64,000 nucleotides of DNA, taken from assembly GCA_964647825.1 (NCBI GenBank), contig CAZYJL010000007.1, positions 1 through 64,000 of the forward strand, read 5' to 3'. The position numbers were made by a program, and so were the translations under genes. This stretch comes from VFKI01 sp964647825 (lineage in GTDB: Bacteria; Pseudomonadota; Gammaproteobacteria; DSM-16500). Positions within the stretch are counted from its first letter, which is position 1; each line of letters opens with the position of its first letter. Positions 17,320 through 26,572 of this stretch are shown here, in pieces. The notes under the pieces were generated by a model, which was given only the letters and a program-made list of their open reading frames with translations, did not search any database and had not been told where the DNA came from.

Positions 17320-18041
17320 ACTATTTACGAGCAGAAAAAATTAGCAAACGATACCGTCACCGCGATGTTGTTCGCAGTGTTTCTCTCGAAGTAAAGCGCG
17401 GTGAAGTCGTTGGTTTATTAGGTCCGAATGGGGCTGGCAAAACAACTTGTTTTTATATGATCGTTGGTCTAATTCAATGCGACAAGGGTCACATCTATCT
17501 TGATGATCAAGATATGACGAAACTACCTGTACACGTGCGCGCAAAAGCTGGTATCAGTTATTTGCCACAAGAAGCCTCTATTTTTCGTAAATTAACAACA
17601 TCAGATAACATCATGGCAATTCTTCAATTGCGTCACGATTTAACTCGTGCGCAACGCGAAGAAACACTCGAACACTTACTCGAAGAATTTCATGTAACAG
17701 GTGTACGTGACAGCTTAGGAATGAGCTTATCTGGTGGTGAACGTCGTCGCGTTGAAATTGCACGTGCTATTGCAACCGGTGCGCAATTTATTTTATTAGA
17801 TGAACCTTTTGCTGGCATTGATCCTATTTCTGTTGTTGATGTAAAACGAATCATCACGCACTTACGTGATCGACACATTGGCGTTTTAATTACAGACCAT
17901 AATGTACGCGAGACACTTGATATTTGTGAACGCGCCTATATTGTTAATCAGGGAGAAGTACTTTACCAAGGTACACCCTCGGAGGTGCTCGATAGTCAAG
18001 CTGTTCGCACAGCTTACCTAGGCGAGAATTTTAATCTTTAA
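17316..18041 (+). CDS. lptB: LptB, ATPase of the LPS exporter
   Basis: 241 residues, cytoplasmic ABC ATPase powering LPS extraction with LptFG. Walker A GPNGAGKTT, signature LSGGERRRVEIARA, Walker B FILLDEPFAGIDP and the switch ITDHNVRETLD match LptB very well. GTG start overlapping the lptA stop (GTGA). No rpoN gene follows, although lptB-rpoN-hpf is the common gammaproteobacterial order. Confidence 0.96.
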   Translation: MNYLRAEKISKRYRHRDVVRSVSLEVKRGEVVGLLGPNGAGKTTCFYMIVGLIQCDKGHIYLDDQDMTKLPVHVRAKAGISYLPQEASIFRKLTTSDNIMAILQLRHDLTRAQREETLEHLLEEFHVTGVRDSLGMSLSGGERRRVEIARAIATGAQFILLDEPFAGIDPISVVDVKRIITHLRDRHIGVLITDHNVRETLDICERAYIVNQGEVLYQGTPSEVLDSQAVRTAYLGENFNL

Positions 18042-18076
18042 AATTACAACATAAAATAAAACTTGAGGAGCAGCTT

Positions 18077-18358
18077 ATGCAAATTGATTTCACTGGTCGC
18101 AATATTGAACTAACAGATGCATTAAAAAATACAGCAACAGAAAAACTGCAAAAATTAACAAAACGCAGCGAAAAAATGACGCGTCTTCATGTCACATTCC
18201 ATGTTGATAAACTAGATCAAATAGCAGAAGCAAATTTACACGTCAATGGCACAGAGTTACATGCAAAAGGTGTAGCAACAGATATGTACAGTGCAATCGA
18301 TCAACTACTTGATCATTTGACAACACAATTAACTAAACTTAAAGATAAAATTAAGTAA
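18077..18358 (+). CDS. hpf: Ribosome hibernation-promoting factor, short form
   Basis: 93 residues, matching short HPF/YfiA proteins that occupy the tRNA/mRNA channel of idle 30S subunits and promote 100S dimers. IDFTGRNIELTDALKNTATEKL and LHVTFHVDKLDQIAEANLHV are typical. The start is preceded by GAGGAG. It stands directly after lptB, 35 bp downstream, where rpoN is normally found. Confidence 0.93.
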   Translation: MQIDFTGRNIELTDALKNTATEKLQKLTKRSEKMTRLHVTFHVDKLDQIAEANLHVNGTELHAKGVATDMYSAIDQLLDHLTTQLTKLKDKIK

Positions 18359-18383
18359 CCAAAAAAAGAAAATATAATTTATT

Positions 18384-18659
18384 ATGCTAAATGAAGAAGT
18401 TAAAATTATTAACAAGCTTGGACTGCATACTAGAGCCGCCGCAAAACTCGTGGCTCTAGCTGCACGCTTTGAAAGTCGAATTGAATTAAAACGTCTTGAT
18501 AATCAACAAACAGCTAATTGTAAAAGCATCATGGCTATTCTTTTACTAGGCGTCTCATCAGGGACAACACTAGAAATCGCAGTAAAAGGCGCAGATGAAC
18601 TTGATGCGCGCGATGCCATTATCAATCTTATTAAAAATCGTTTCGGTGAACCAGAGTAA
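18384..18659 (+). CDS. HPr-family phosphocarrier (NPr-like)
   Basis: 91 residues. The phosphorylation-site histidine is in GLHTRAAAKLV (about residue 15) and the regulatory serine region reads CKSIMAILLLG (about 46-56). Position after hpf corresponds to ptsO/NPr of the nitrogen-type PTS, which more often acts in regulation than sugar uptake. No EIIA or enzyme I gene is adjacent. Confidence 0.9.
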   Translation: MLNEEVKIINKLGLHTRAAAKLVALAARFESRIELKRLDNQQTANCKSIMAILLLGVSSGTTLEIAVKGADELDARDAIINLIKNRFGEPE

Positions 18660-18705
18660 AAAATTTTTTTAATATCTACTAATCTAAAAACTTAGCAACC
18701 TCTTT

Positions 18706-20040
18706 TCAATCACCCGCAATTATCATATGATCCAATAAAATTGAACCTGTTTGTACATTGCCGCGTTTATCAATATCGCATCCTACTTCAATAATACTTG
18801 CAAACATGTCATTTAAATTACCTGCAATCGTAATTTCTTGTACGGGATATTGAATTTCTCCATTTTCAATCCAGAAACCTGTCGCACCACGAGAATAATC
18901 GCCCGTCACCATATTGACACCTTGCCCCATTAAGTCTGTGACTAATAATCCGGTATGCATGGTTTTTAATAATGCAGCAAGGTCCTTCTCGCCTGTATTA
19001 ATAAATAGATTATGCACACCACCTGCATTTCCTGTGGTCTTCATTTTTAATTTGCGCGCCGAATACACGCCTAATAAATACGATTGTAATATGCCATTTT
19101 GGATAAACTTATTTGGACGTGTTGCAACACCATCATTATCGAAAGCAGCACTGCCTGGTGATTTTGGCAAATAAGGCCGCTCGTCTAACGTAATATGTGT
19201 CGGAAAGACTTGTGTGCCAAGACGATCTAATAAAAAAGAGGATTTACGATAAAGATTACCCCCTGAAATAGCTGACAAGAAATGACCCAGCAAACCTCTA
19301 GCTTGCTCTGCCGCAAAAATAACAGGGGCACGACGTGTTGATAAAGAGCGTGCACCCAGTCGATTGACTGCTCGTTTTGCTGCTATTTCAGCAACCTGAT
19401 CAATAGAATCAAGTAATGTTGAATCACATGAAACGGTGTAATGAAAGTCCTGTTGCATTTCCTTTCCTTTCACAGCAATTAACGAACAACTTATTTCATG
19501 TCGTGATGAAGAGGTTGCCGCTAAAAACCCGTGAGAATTCCCATAAACATGACAACCATCCGTAGTTGCAACGGATGCACCCTCTGAATTTTTTATTCTT
19601 TTATCTACCGCAAAGGCAATTTTTTCACAGTGAATAGCAAGATCAACCGCTTCATCAACAGTAATTTTCCAAGGATGATATAAATCTAAATCGGGAAAAT
19701 AAGTTGCTAATTCCTGTTTTTCTGCGAGACCCGCACAATCATCTCGATCAACAAAACGCGCGATACTGCATGCGGCAGACACAGCAGAACGAATCGCCTC
19801 TGGACGAAAGTCAGATAAACTCACGGAACCTAGTTTTTGCTTAGAGTAAACCGTTATATCAAGCGACCTATCTTGATTATATTCTACCGATTCTACTTCA
19901 CCCTTGCGTGCAGTGACATTAAATCCTTTTGACAGACTAATATTCACTTCAGCACTATCTGCACCTGCTTTTTTGGCTTCCTGCAACGTGTCTCGTACCA
20001 AATTTTCTAACATTTGCTGATTTTGCCACGTATCCGCCAT
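18706..20040 (-). CDS. pmbA: PmbA/TldE, metalloprotease partner protein
   Basis: 444 residues, the inactive-partner subunit of the TldD/TldE peptidase. Recognisable family stretches: VNISLSKGFNVTARKGEVES, ARRAPVIFAAEQARGLLGHF, TGNAGGVHNLFINTGEK, GVNMVTGDYSRGATGFWIE. It lacks the HExxxH of TldD, as expected. TldD is encoded 0.7 kb away on the same strand, with a small His-rich gene between them on the other strand. The pair degrades unfolded peptides and matures some modified peptides in other bacteria. Confidence 0.95.
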   Translation of the reverse strand: MADTWQNQQMLENLVRDTLQEAKKAGADSAEVNISLSKGFNVTARKGEVESVEYNQDRSLDITVYSKQKLGSVSLSDFRPEAIRSAVSAACSIARFVDRDDCAGLAEKQELATYFPDLDLYHPWKITVDEAVDLAIHCEKIAFAVDKRIKNSEGASVATTDGCHVYGNSHGFLAATSSSRHEISCSLIAVKGKEMQQDFHYTVSCDSTLLDSIDQVAEIAAKRAVNRLGARSLSTRRAPVIFAAEQARGLLGHFLSAISGGNLYRKSSFLLDRLGTQVFPTHITLDERPYLPKSPGSAAFDNDGVATRPNKFIQNGILQSYLLGVYSARKLKMKTTGNAGGVHNLFINTGEKDLAALLKTMHTGLLVTDLMGQGVNMVTGDYSRGATGFWIENGEIQYPVQEITIAGNLNDMFASIIEVGCDIDKRGNVQTGSILLDHMIIAGD

Positions 20041-20058
20041 AGAGAATTTCCTGCTTTG

Positions 20059-20086
20059 TTGATATTTTTTAAAAGAATTTTATAGT
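20059..20086 (+). promoter_or_regulatory. Sigma-70 type promoter for the His/Lys-rich peptide gene
   Basis: TTGATA (20059-20064), a 16-bp spacer and TATAGT (20081-20086) are close to consensus. The start codon at 20127 is preceded by GGAGAG at 20115-20120. The region also has to carry the divergent pmbA promoter. Confidence 0.6.
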
Positions 20087-20126
20087 ATCCTGTTGATTGC
20101 AATTTTAACATCATGGAGAGAAAGAA

Positions 20127-20411
20127 ATGAAAAAAGTAATTGCATTGCTAGTAACGCTCGCCCTTGCAGCCCCTACTGTCGTACTTGCTGATGACGCTAT
20201 GCAAGGCATGGATAGCTCGGCTGGGCAATCTATGCAGCAAGATCATCATGCTGCCGCTCCTGCAAAAAGCAAAAAGAAACACAAAAAGCACCACAAAAAA
20301 CATCATCACAAACACCATAAAAAAGCAGCTGACTCTAAAAATATGACAGATCATGCTGACACAATGACCGACACCAGCAACGCTGCACCATCAGCACCAG
20401 CATCAAATTAA
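20127..20411 (+). CDS. Small secreted His/Lys-rich protein
   Basis: 94 residues. A signal peptide (KKVIALLVTLALAAPTVVLA) is cleaved after residue 21, followed by a Met/Gln/Asp-containing stretch and then a His/Lys block at about 47-72 (KKKHKKHHKKHHHKHHKKA) and a Ser/Ala/Thr/Met tail. There is no folded domain. Good promoter and ribosome-binding site and a terminator behind it show that the gene is real. The composition suggests periplasmic metal buffering or binding to polyanions such as LPS or nucleic acid; neither is proven. It forms a self-contained transcription unit between pmbA and tldD. Confidence 0.8.
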   Translation: MKKVIALLVTLALAAPTVVLADDAMQGMDSSAGQSMQQDHHAAAPAKSKKKHKKHHKKHHHKHHKKAADSKNMTDHADTMTDTSNAAPSAPASN

Positions 20412-20454
20412 AATACTAATTACTACAAACGATTAATTCCATTGTAGTAAACTG

Positions 20455-20484
20455 ACACCCAGCTCTTTCACAAGGGATGGGTGT
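20455..20484 (+). terminator. Terminator of the His/Lys-rich peptide gene
   Basis: ACACCCA (20455-20461) pairs with TGGGTGT (20478-20484) and is followed by TTCTT. A second perfect inverted repeat TACTACAA / TTGTAGTA lies just before it at 20421-20449. The T-run is short, so efficiency may be modest. Confidence 0.6.
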
Positions 20485-20559
20485 TTCTTATTCATTCGTA
20501 AAACTCTTAACAGCACGGTGATAATGTAGCAAGTACAGATAGACTATTTAGTCGCTGGT

Positions 20560-20715
20560 ACGAAATGTATTTTCTTTTCTCCCCTTGTGGGAAACGTCGA
20601 CACGACACGGCGGATGAGGGGTGTTTAACTTAATATTTGCATTAAATCTCCCATCACCTACGGCGCCGAACTCTCCCACAAGGGGAGAGGTCAAATTCTT
20701 TTCAATACATTTCGT
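20560..20715. repeat. MITE-like nested palindromic element
   Basis: Outer inverted arms ACGAAATGTATT (20560-20571) and AATACATTTCGT (20704-20715) are perfect. Inside them is a second pair of arms, CTCCCCTTGTGGGA and TCCCACAAGGGGAG. The interior has no reading frame. GATGAGGGGTGTTTA at 20613-20627 recurs, inverted, near 59655-59671 next to another CTCCC/GGGAG hairpin, so it belongs to a dispersed family. Confidence 0.65.
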
Positions 20716-20734
20716 GACTATTTATTCAAAACGC

Positions 20735-22180
20735 TTACTTACCTGTCGTCCCACCAACAATCATGCTATCCACTTTTAACGTTGGCTGACCCACACCCAC
20801 TGGCACACTTTGTCCTTCTTTACCACAAATACCAATTCCCGTATCAAGTTTTAAATCATTTCCCACCATGGATACTTTTCTCAACACTTCAGAACCATTA
20901 CCTGTCAATGTCGCACCACGAACTGGCGCTGTAATTTTACCATCTTCAATCAGGTAGGCTTCACTCGCTGAAAACACAAACTTACCAGATGTAATATCGA
21001 CTTGACCACCACCAAAATTCACGGCATAAATCCCCTTTTTAACCGATGCAATAATTTCATTTGGCTCTGAATCACCCGCTAACATATAGGTATTCGTCAT
21101 ACGAGGCATCGGTAAATGCGCATAGGATTCACGGCGCCCATTACCCGTTGACTGTGTCCCCATTAATCGTGCATTCCGCTTGTCTTGAATATAATGACGC
21201 AAAATACCTTTTTCGATTAGGACAGTACACTGCGTAGGGACACCTTCATCATCTACATTTAATGATCCACGACGATTGGGCAAAGTGCCATCATCAACAA
21301 TTGTACACAGTGGCGAAGCAATTTTTTGGCCAATGCAGCCTGAATAAACTGACGTACCTTTACGATTAAAATCACCTTCCAATCCATGGCCAACTGCTTC
21401 GTGTAACAAAACACCAGGCCATCCGGGCCCAAGTACCACAGGCAACATCCCGGCTGGTGCATCAACAGCTTCTAAATTAATTAATGCCTGTCTAACCGCT
21501 TCTTCTGCATAGACTCTTGCCATATCATTATCACGAAAAAACGTATAATCAAAGCGTCCACCGCCGCCCGCATAGCCCTGCTCACGCCGACCATTGTGTT
21601 CTGCTACAACACTGACATTCATCCTCACCAAGGGCCTAACATCAGCAGCAAGATGACCATCACTGGCCATAATTAATACGGTTTCATATTCTGCAGCTAA
21701 GGAGACGCTCACTTGAATAATGCGCGGATCTTTACTTCGTGCACATTTATCTGCGCGCTGTAACAAACTCACTTTTGCGTATTCATCGAGAGAATTCAGT
21801 GGATTAACAGGTAAATAAAGCGAATGACCAGCACTCCATTGACACGTTTGAACAGCGTGCTGGGCACCTGTACGACTAATCGTACGCGCTGCTGCTGCCG
21901 CTTTCTCAAGTGCCGGGAGTTGAATATCATCGGCATAAGCAAAACCGGTTTTCTCGCCATGCATCGCTCTTACACCAACACCGCGTGTAAGGTGAAAACT
22001 ACCCCCTTTGACAATCCCCTCTTCTAATGCCCAGCTTTCTGAGTAAGCTGCCTGAAAGTATAAATCTGCGTTATCAATGCCGGCACCCGAAAGACTACTT
22101 AATACGCGCATCAACTGGTTATCAGTTAACGCTGTTGGATCTAATAAATCGCGGCGCGCGATCTCAAGAAAATGATTCAT
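20735..22180 (-). CDS. tldD: TldD metalloprotease
   Basis: 481 residues, the catalytic subunit of the TldD/TldE heterodimeric zinc peptidase. The metal-binding motif HEAVGHGLEGD (HExxxH) is present, with later VDDEGVPTQ, the G-rich NGRRESYAHLPMPRMTNTYM and SASEAYLIEDGKI. Length equals the E. coli protein. The partner pmbA is encoded downstream on the same strand, separated by the MITE-like element and the His/Lys-rich peptide gene. Confidence 0.96.
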   Translation of the reverse strand: MNHFLEIARRDLLDPTALTDNQLMRVLSSLSGAGIDNADLYFQAAYSESWALEEGIVKGGSFHLTRGVGVRAMHGEKTGFAYADDIQLPALEKAAAAARTISRTGAQHAVQTCQWSAGHSLYLPVNPLNSLDEYAKVSLLQRADKCARSKDPRIIQVSVSLAAEYETVLIMASDGHLAADVRPLVRMNVSVVAEHNGRREQGYAGGGGRFDYTFFRDNDMARVYAEEAVRQALINLEAVDAPAGMLPVVLGPGWPGVLLHEAVGHGLEGDFNRKGTSVYSGCIGQKIASPLCTIVDDGTLPNRRGSLNVDDEGVPTQCTVLIEKGILRHYIQDKRNARLMGTQSTGNGRRESYAHLPMPRMTNTYMLAGDSEPNEIIASVKKGIYAVNFGGGQVDITSGKFVFSASEAYLIEDGKITAPVRGATLTGNGSEVLRKVSMVGNDLKLDTGIGICGKEGQSVPVGVGQPTLKVDSMIVGGTTGK

Positions 22181-22309
22181 TTTTTACCTACGTGACGATA
22201 ATACTATTCATACAATTAACATAACATTACGCATGACTAACAAGATAGAAAATCTTACGATGTCGGTGTATTGTGTTCATCTGTGTACTTACAACAGGGA
22301 CGTTTCATT

Positions 22310-22705
22310 ATGCAAAAAACCCTTTTCTTATCACTCTATTCAATTTTGTTAGCAAGTCTACTGTCTGGGTGTGCATCCCAGCAAGAAAAGCCTTTAACCC
22401 GATCACTTGTCTCAACAACGCATTCTTCCCCTAAAAAAATAATATTACCCAAAGACCCGGTTTCTGTTTCATTGTATACACCCGACAAGAAACCCGTTAT
22501 GCCTTACACAATTGTCGGACAAGCGATTGTCTCTCGCTATAATCCAGCTGGCATTAAACGCCAGCAAGCGATTATTCATGACAGTTTGCGAGCTATGGCT
22601 GCACGCATGGGAGGTGATGCTATTATCGATATCAGAAAAAAAGGGAAATATGTTCAAGGGACGGTCATCACTTACCCACAAAAAACAGAGAGTATCACGC
22701 TTTAG
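22310..22705 (+). CDS. Small outer-membrane-type lipoprotein, unknown function
   Basis: 131 residues from the ATG at 22310, which has ACAGGGA upstream; an earlier in-frame start would put 13 residues before the signal peptide. Lipobox LLSGC gives a lipidated Cys at residue 21. The mature part has VMPYTIVGQAIVSRYNPAGI and LRAMAARMGGDAIIDI, a pattern seen in small YbjQ/DUF-like proteins that average Gly-Gly-Asp-Ala turns. No firm family. Its 3' end overlaps the convergent mechanosensitive channel gene by 11 bp. Confidence 0.75.
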   Translation: MQKTLFLSLYSILLASLLSGCASQQEKPLTRSLVSTTHSSPKKIILPKDPVSVSLYTPDKKPVMPYTIVGQAIVSRYNPAGIKRQQAIIHDSLRAMAARMGGDAIIDIRKKGKYVQGTVITYPQKTESITL

Positions 22706-25700
22706 ATAATCTCTTTGGGTTCTGCAGCAATACCTCATGATGTTGCACGGGCGGCATGATACCGTGCTTCTCAAACGCTTCCCAAATGGCTACTAAAATC
22801 TCTGATCTTAACCAAGGTCTAGATCGAACTTGCTTTAAATTCAAAAAATAACGTACTTCAAACTCAATTTTTCCATCCGTCAATTCTTTTATAAACACTT
22901 CTGGCGCAGGATCTGATAACACATCTTTATGATGCTCAAGCGCATAATAAATTATTGCCTGCACTTCTTCTGGTTTTTCATGATAATCAATTTTGATTGG
23001 AATAACTGTACGCACAACATTATCTTTTGCTGTCCAATTCACAAAAGATTTACTAAATATTTCTGCATTTGGAACTAAAACATCCATGTGATCCCATGTA
23101 CGCACTGTGACTGCTCGACCACCGATATGCGTTACTTCACCTTCATAACCACCAACACAAATGGTATCCCCTATTCGTAACGGACGTTCTATTAATAATA
23201 AAAACCCGCATACAAAATTATTAACCAAATCACGCAAACCAAGACCCACACCAAGTGAGAATGCTGTTGCCACAGCAGTGAGTGCACGAAAATCAATGCC
23301 CAACATTGCAAGCGCAATAAATATACCGATAAAAATAACAGCATATTGCGTTAATATGGCAAGACTATTCCGTAACCCAAGATCGCGTGTGTGCGATAAT
23401 AATAAACGATACATGAATTCACGCGTCCAGCGCGCAGCCCAATAAAGCAAGGATAAAGTGATCGCGAGTTCTATGACACCTAATGGCGTGATGACAGTGT
23501 TTAAAATCTCAAGCAAGGGATAATGCAACATGCCGTTCAAACGTTCAACAACAGGTGATTGACTATCCCAACCGTAAAGCAAAAACAAAACGGCCCAAGC
23601 CACCAGAAATAATGCAATTCGCAACACTCGATCAATGGGTTTTAAAAAGGCTTCTGTCCAAAGCCAGCCATTTGTCACATGTCGAATTAACAATCTCGAT
23701 ACTTTTTCCATCGCATCATTCAATAATCCACGAAAAACCAAATAAGCGGCCAGCACAAAAATAAAAACGCCTTCATACCAAGAAACGGTCGAAACCAAAT
23801 TCACATAGCCCGACAATCCTATAAGCGAATTAATCAATAATAATGAAGGAATTAAAATACCTAACATGCGAATCACTCTTCGAGAGTGAATTCTTTTTTC
23901 ATCAATATGTGAGAGAATAAGGTTTGGTAGCAATTCCCATTGACGCAAAAGAAAAATAGAGACAAATAATAGAAATAACAAAAATAATCGATCAGCCAAA
24001 TCCATTACTTCATACATAACAGGTAATTGATGAATAAATACCATTAACGCTGTGACAATACCGCCCGCAATAAAAAAACCGCGCAAATGTCGATAAAGAC
24101 GTACATCTGTTCCAGCACTATCATGCACAGTTTCCACTAAACCTAATCGAGCAAGGACAAGAATAAAGCGAAAGAAAATCCACACAAAAGCTAAACTAAT
24201 CAGAATTAAATAATTATGTAATGGAATACCAATTAATGTAAAAAACCAAGCAAGGTTACCTAAAATAGCAATATCAGGTAAAAGTCGCTGCAATACCCTG
24301 ATGACCATCCATTTTGCATTCACATGACCCAATGTATGATCTGACAACGTCGAAATCGTACGTCTTAAATAGGCACCTACAAGCAAACAGCCTGCAATCC
24401 AAAAAACCTCAAGAAATGCTAACAATAACCACATCAAGAGCGATGTTTGCATAATCGCAACAGAAACCGAATGCCCAAGACTCCCAAAAACTTTTAGAGC
24501 AAGCGATGGAACAAGTAAAATTTCTCCACCTAATTCGATCCACGCTTCAATACTAAAACCAGGCAATCCTTGTCGCGCAGAAATAGCCTGCTGTAACGCC
24601 TTATCTAAAGAAACTCTTAAGTCTGTTATTTTTTTTATTAGCTTTGTTACAGTTGTTTGTGCCGTCTCATATTGCATGATTAATTGATTTAATTGCTTAT
24701 CAATTGTTTCATTTTTTGATGTTTTTAATGCTATTAATGGCAAATCTTTATATTTTTTTAGAATAGATAACCGATCTGTCAGCAGTTGTGATAATTGTAA
24801 TATTTGCTTTGAAAGCCCTTGCACCTCAGTCGAGGTCTCCCCAAGCAGGGCTATAGAACTACTCGGTGAAATCGTGCCGCTTAACTGTTGAATTTGATCT
24901 TCATAACGAGCAATTAAAAGTTGAAGATAAATAAAATTAATATGTTCGTTTGCATTAAAAATTTCAGCTTGTAATATTTCACGATCTTCTGCAGGACTTT
25001 GTTTATTCATTTTTGATAAGCGTGCTTGCAGATCATCTAAACGTTTTAACCAAATATGCTGTCGTTTTTGAAAATCAAGATCAAGCTGAGTTTGCCGATC
25101 CTTTAGTTGCAATACAGCCTCTGAACGTGCCATAGACTGAAGATGATCATAGGTTGCTTGATACATCTGCAACACATTGATTGTATAGGTTTGCAATTTT
25201 AATAGATTTTCTGTGCGAATTTTTTCAAGTTTTAAGAGGATCGTTTGGTCTTTTAATTCACGCCCCAATTTAGCAAGGTCTGCTGATTTTAATCCAAAAA
25301 TATTGACAACATTCATTTGGTTTTTAAGTGCTTCAACTGACTTTTCATAGCGTGTGACAGCTTGCTTTGATTCAGCAAGCTCAATACTGACGCTGTCTGC
25401 TGTTGATTTTGCTGAAGCAACTTCTAACGCAGCCTGTGCAAGCATCTTTTCACTTATTTTTTTAACTGGAAAAGTAACAAGCGTAAAAGATTGCTGTGCT
25501 TGCAAATGTTGTAAATCAGATTGAGTGCGGGCTATACGATTTTTCAGCATATCAATCTGCCGTGAAATCAAAACTGTCTTATCTACATAGTACTCACCTG
25601 CTGATTGAGCGGAGAGATCATCAACTGAAAAAACTGGCGCTAATAAAGATTGCTCACTGTTACTCGCAGAAAACGCAGGAATAGAAAACAAAGCTACTAC

Positions 25701-25736
25701 TAATGTAGAAAGAAAACTTATTAGAATTACACGCAT
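22695..25736 (-). CDS. MscK/KefA-type mechanosensitive channel
   Basis: About 1013 residues from the ATG at 25736 (GGGGCAG upstream; a TTG 24 bp earlier is also possible). A signal peptide (VILISFLSTLVVALFSIPAF) is followed by a long periplasmic coiled-coil region (to about 400), about eleven membrane segments, and the MscS core near the C-terminus: pore helix TAVATAFSLGVGLGLRDLVNNFVCG, then LLIERPLRIGDTICVGGYEG, GGRAVTVRTWDH and VLVPNAEIFS. It opens under hypo-osmotic stress to release solutes. It is somewhat shorter than E. coli MscK (1120). The specific paralogue (MscK or MscM/YjeP) is not resolved. Confidence 0.9.
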   Translation of the reverse strand: MRVILISFLSTLVVALFSIPAFSASNSEQSLLAPVFSVDDLSAQSAGEYYVDKTVLISRQIDMLKNRIARTQSDLQHLQAQQSFTLVTFPVKKISEKMLAQAALEVASAKSTADSVSIELAESKQAVTRYEKSVEALKNQMNVVNIFGLKSADLAKLGRELKDQTILLKLEKIRTENLLKLQTYTINVLQMYQATYDHLQSMARSEAVLQLKDRQTQLDLDFQKRQHIWLKRLDDLQARLSKMNKQSPAEDREILQAEIFNANEHINFIYLQLLIARYEDQIQQLSGTISPSSSIALLGETSTEVQGLSKQILQLSQLLTDRLSILKKYKDLPLIALKTSKNETIDKQLNQLIMQYETAQTTVTKLIKKITDLRVSLDKALQQAISARQGLPGFSIEAWIELGGEILLVPSLALKVFGSLGHSVSVAIMQTSLLMWLLLAFLEVFWIAGCLLVGAYLRRTISTLSDHTLGHVNAKWMVIRVLQRLLPDIAILGNLAWFFTLIGIPLHNYLILISLAFVWIFFRFILVLARLGLVETVHDSAGTDVRLYRHLRGFFIAGGIVTALMVFIHQLPVMYEVMDLADRLFLLFLLFVSIFLLRQWELLPNLILSHIDEKRIHSRRVIRMLGILIPSLLLINSLIGLSGYVNLVSTVSWYEGVFIFVLAAYLVFRGLLNDAMEKVSRLLIRHVTNGWLWTEAFLKPIDRVLRIALFLVAWAVLFLLYGWDSQSPVVERLNGMLHYPLLEILNTVITPLGVIELAITLSLLYWAARWTREFMYRLLLSHTRDLGLRNSLAILTQYAVIFIGIFIALAMLGIDFRALTAVATAFSLGVGLGLRDLVNNFVCGFLLLIERPLRIGDTICVGGYEGEVTHIGGRAVTVRTWDHMDVLVPNAEIFSKSFVNWTAKDNVVRTVIPIKIDYHEKPEEVQAIIYYALEHHKDVLSDPAPEVFIKELTDGKIEFEVRYFLNLKQVRSRPWLRSEILVAIWEAFEKHGIMPPVQHHEVLLQNPKRLSKA

Positions 25737-25831
25737 ATCTGCCCCAGCGTGAATTGACAAACAATAATAAACAATATTAGCTCATTTTTGTACCAAGAAG
25801 CATATCATATATAGGCGTAATGATGCTTAAC

Positions 25832-26563
25832 TTAACGAGATCGCCGCTGCCGCATTCGACGCATTTGGCTAAGTGTAAAAATAGGACCAGATGCTGCATA
25901 AAGTAAAAAGATAATAAACAACATTTGCGGTGGTGCAATGGCAACTAACGCAATAATTGGCACAATGCTAACGATCGCTAAAAAAGGAACTTTGCCGCCA
26001 AAATCAATCTGCTTAAAACTATAGTAACGGACACGACTCACCATACATGCGGCTAAAAATACTGTAATAATCGCCGCAGGAATGGCCGCATACTCACCTG
26101 GAATGGCATAATCACCAGCAAGCCACACCATCGTTGCAATAGCAACAGCGGCTGACGGACACTGCAACCCTTGAGAATAGCGTCGATCAACATCATGATC
26201 AACTTGGGTATTAAAACGCGCAAGCCGAAGCGCTGTTGCAGCTGCATAAACAAATGCAACAACCCAGCCTACCTTTCCAAGTGAAACTAATGCCCAACTA
26301 TAAACAGAAAGTGCTGGCGCAATACCAAAACTCACCATGTCGGACAAACTATCATATTCCGCACCAAAACGTGTTTGTGTATTCGTTAAGCGTGCAACAC
26401 GACCGTCTAAGCCATCAGCAACCATAGCAATTAAAATAGCAACAGCCGCTGTTTCAAGATACCCCTTCATCGCAGCAACAATCGCATAAAAACCGGCAAA
26501 AAGTGCGGCTGTTGTTAATATATTGGGCAACAAATAAATACCACGTGGCCGCACTTTTTCCAT
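25832..26563 (-). CDS. pssA: CDP-diacylglycerol--serine O-phosphatidyltransferase
   Basis: Makes phosphatidylserine, the precursor of phosphatidylethanolamine. 243 residues with six to seven membrane segments and the CDP-alcohol phosphotransferase motif DGLDGRVARLTNTQTRFGAE followed by YDSLSD, containing all conserved Asp residues. This is the integral-membrane type (as in Bacillus, Legionella), not the E. coli peripheral enzyme. It follows htpG by 9 bp and is probably co-transcribed. Confidence 0.94.
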   Translation of the reverse strand: MEKVRPRGIYLLPNILTTAALFAGFYAIVAAMKGYLETAAVAILIAMVADGLDGRVARLTNTQTRFGAEYDSLSDMVSFGIAPALSVYSWALVSLGKVGWVVAFVYAAATALRLARFNTQVDHDVDRRYSQGLQCPSAAVAIATMVWLAGDYAIPGEYAAIPAAIITVFLAACMVSRVRYYSFKQIDFGGKVPFLAIVSIVPIIALVAIAPPQMLFIIFLLYAASGPIFTLSQMRRMRQRRSR

Positions 26564-26572
26564 TTTTCTATC

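Noticed and set aside
20148..20354. 68-codon minus-strand frame rich in Phe and Val
   Set aside because: It is the antisense of the His/Lys-rich gene; Lys/His codons read backwards give Phe/Val/Met codons.
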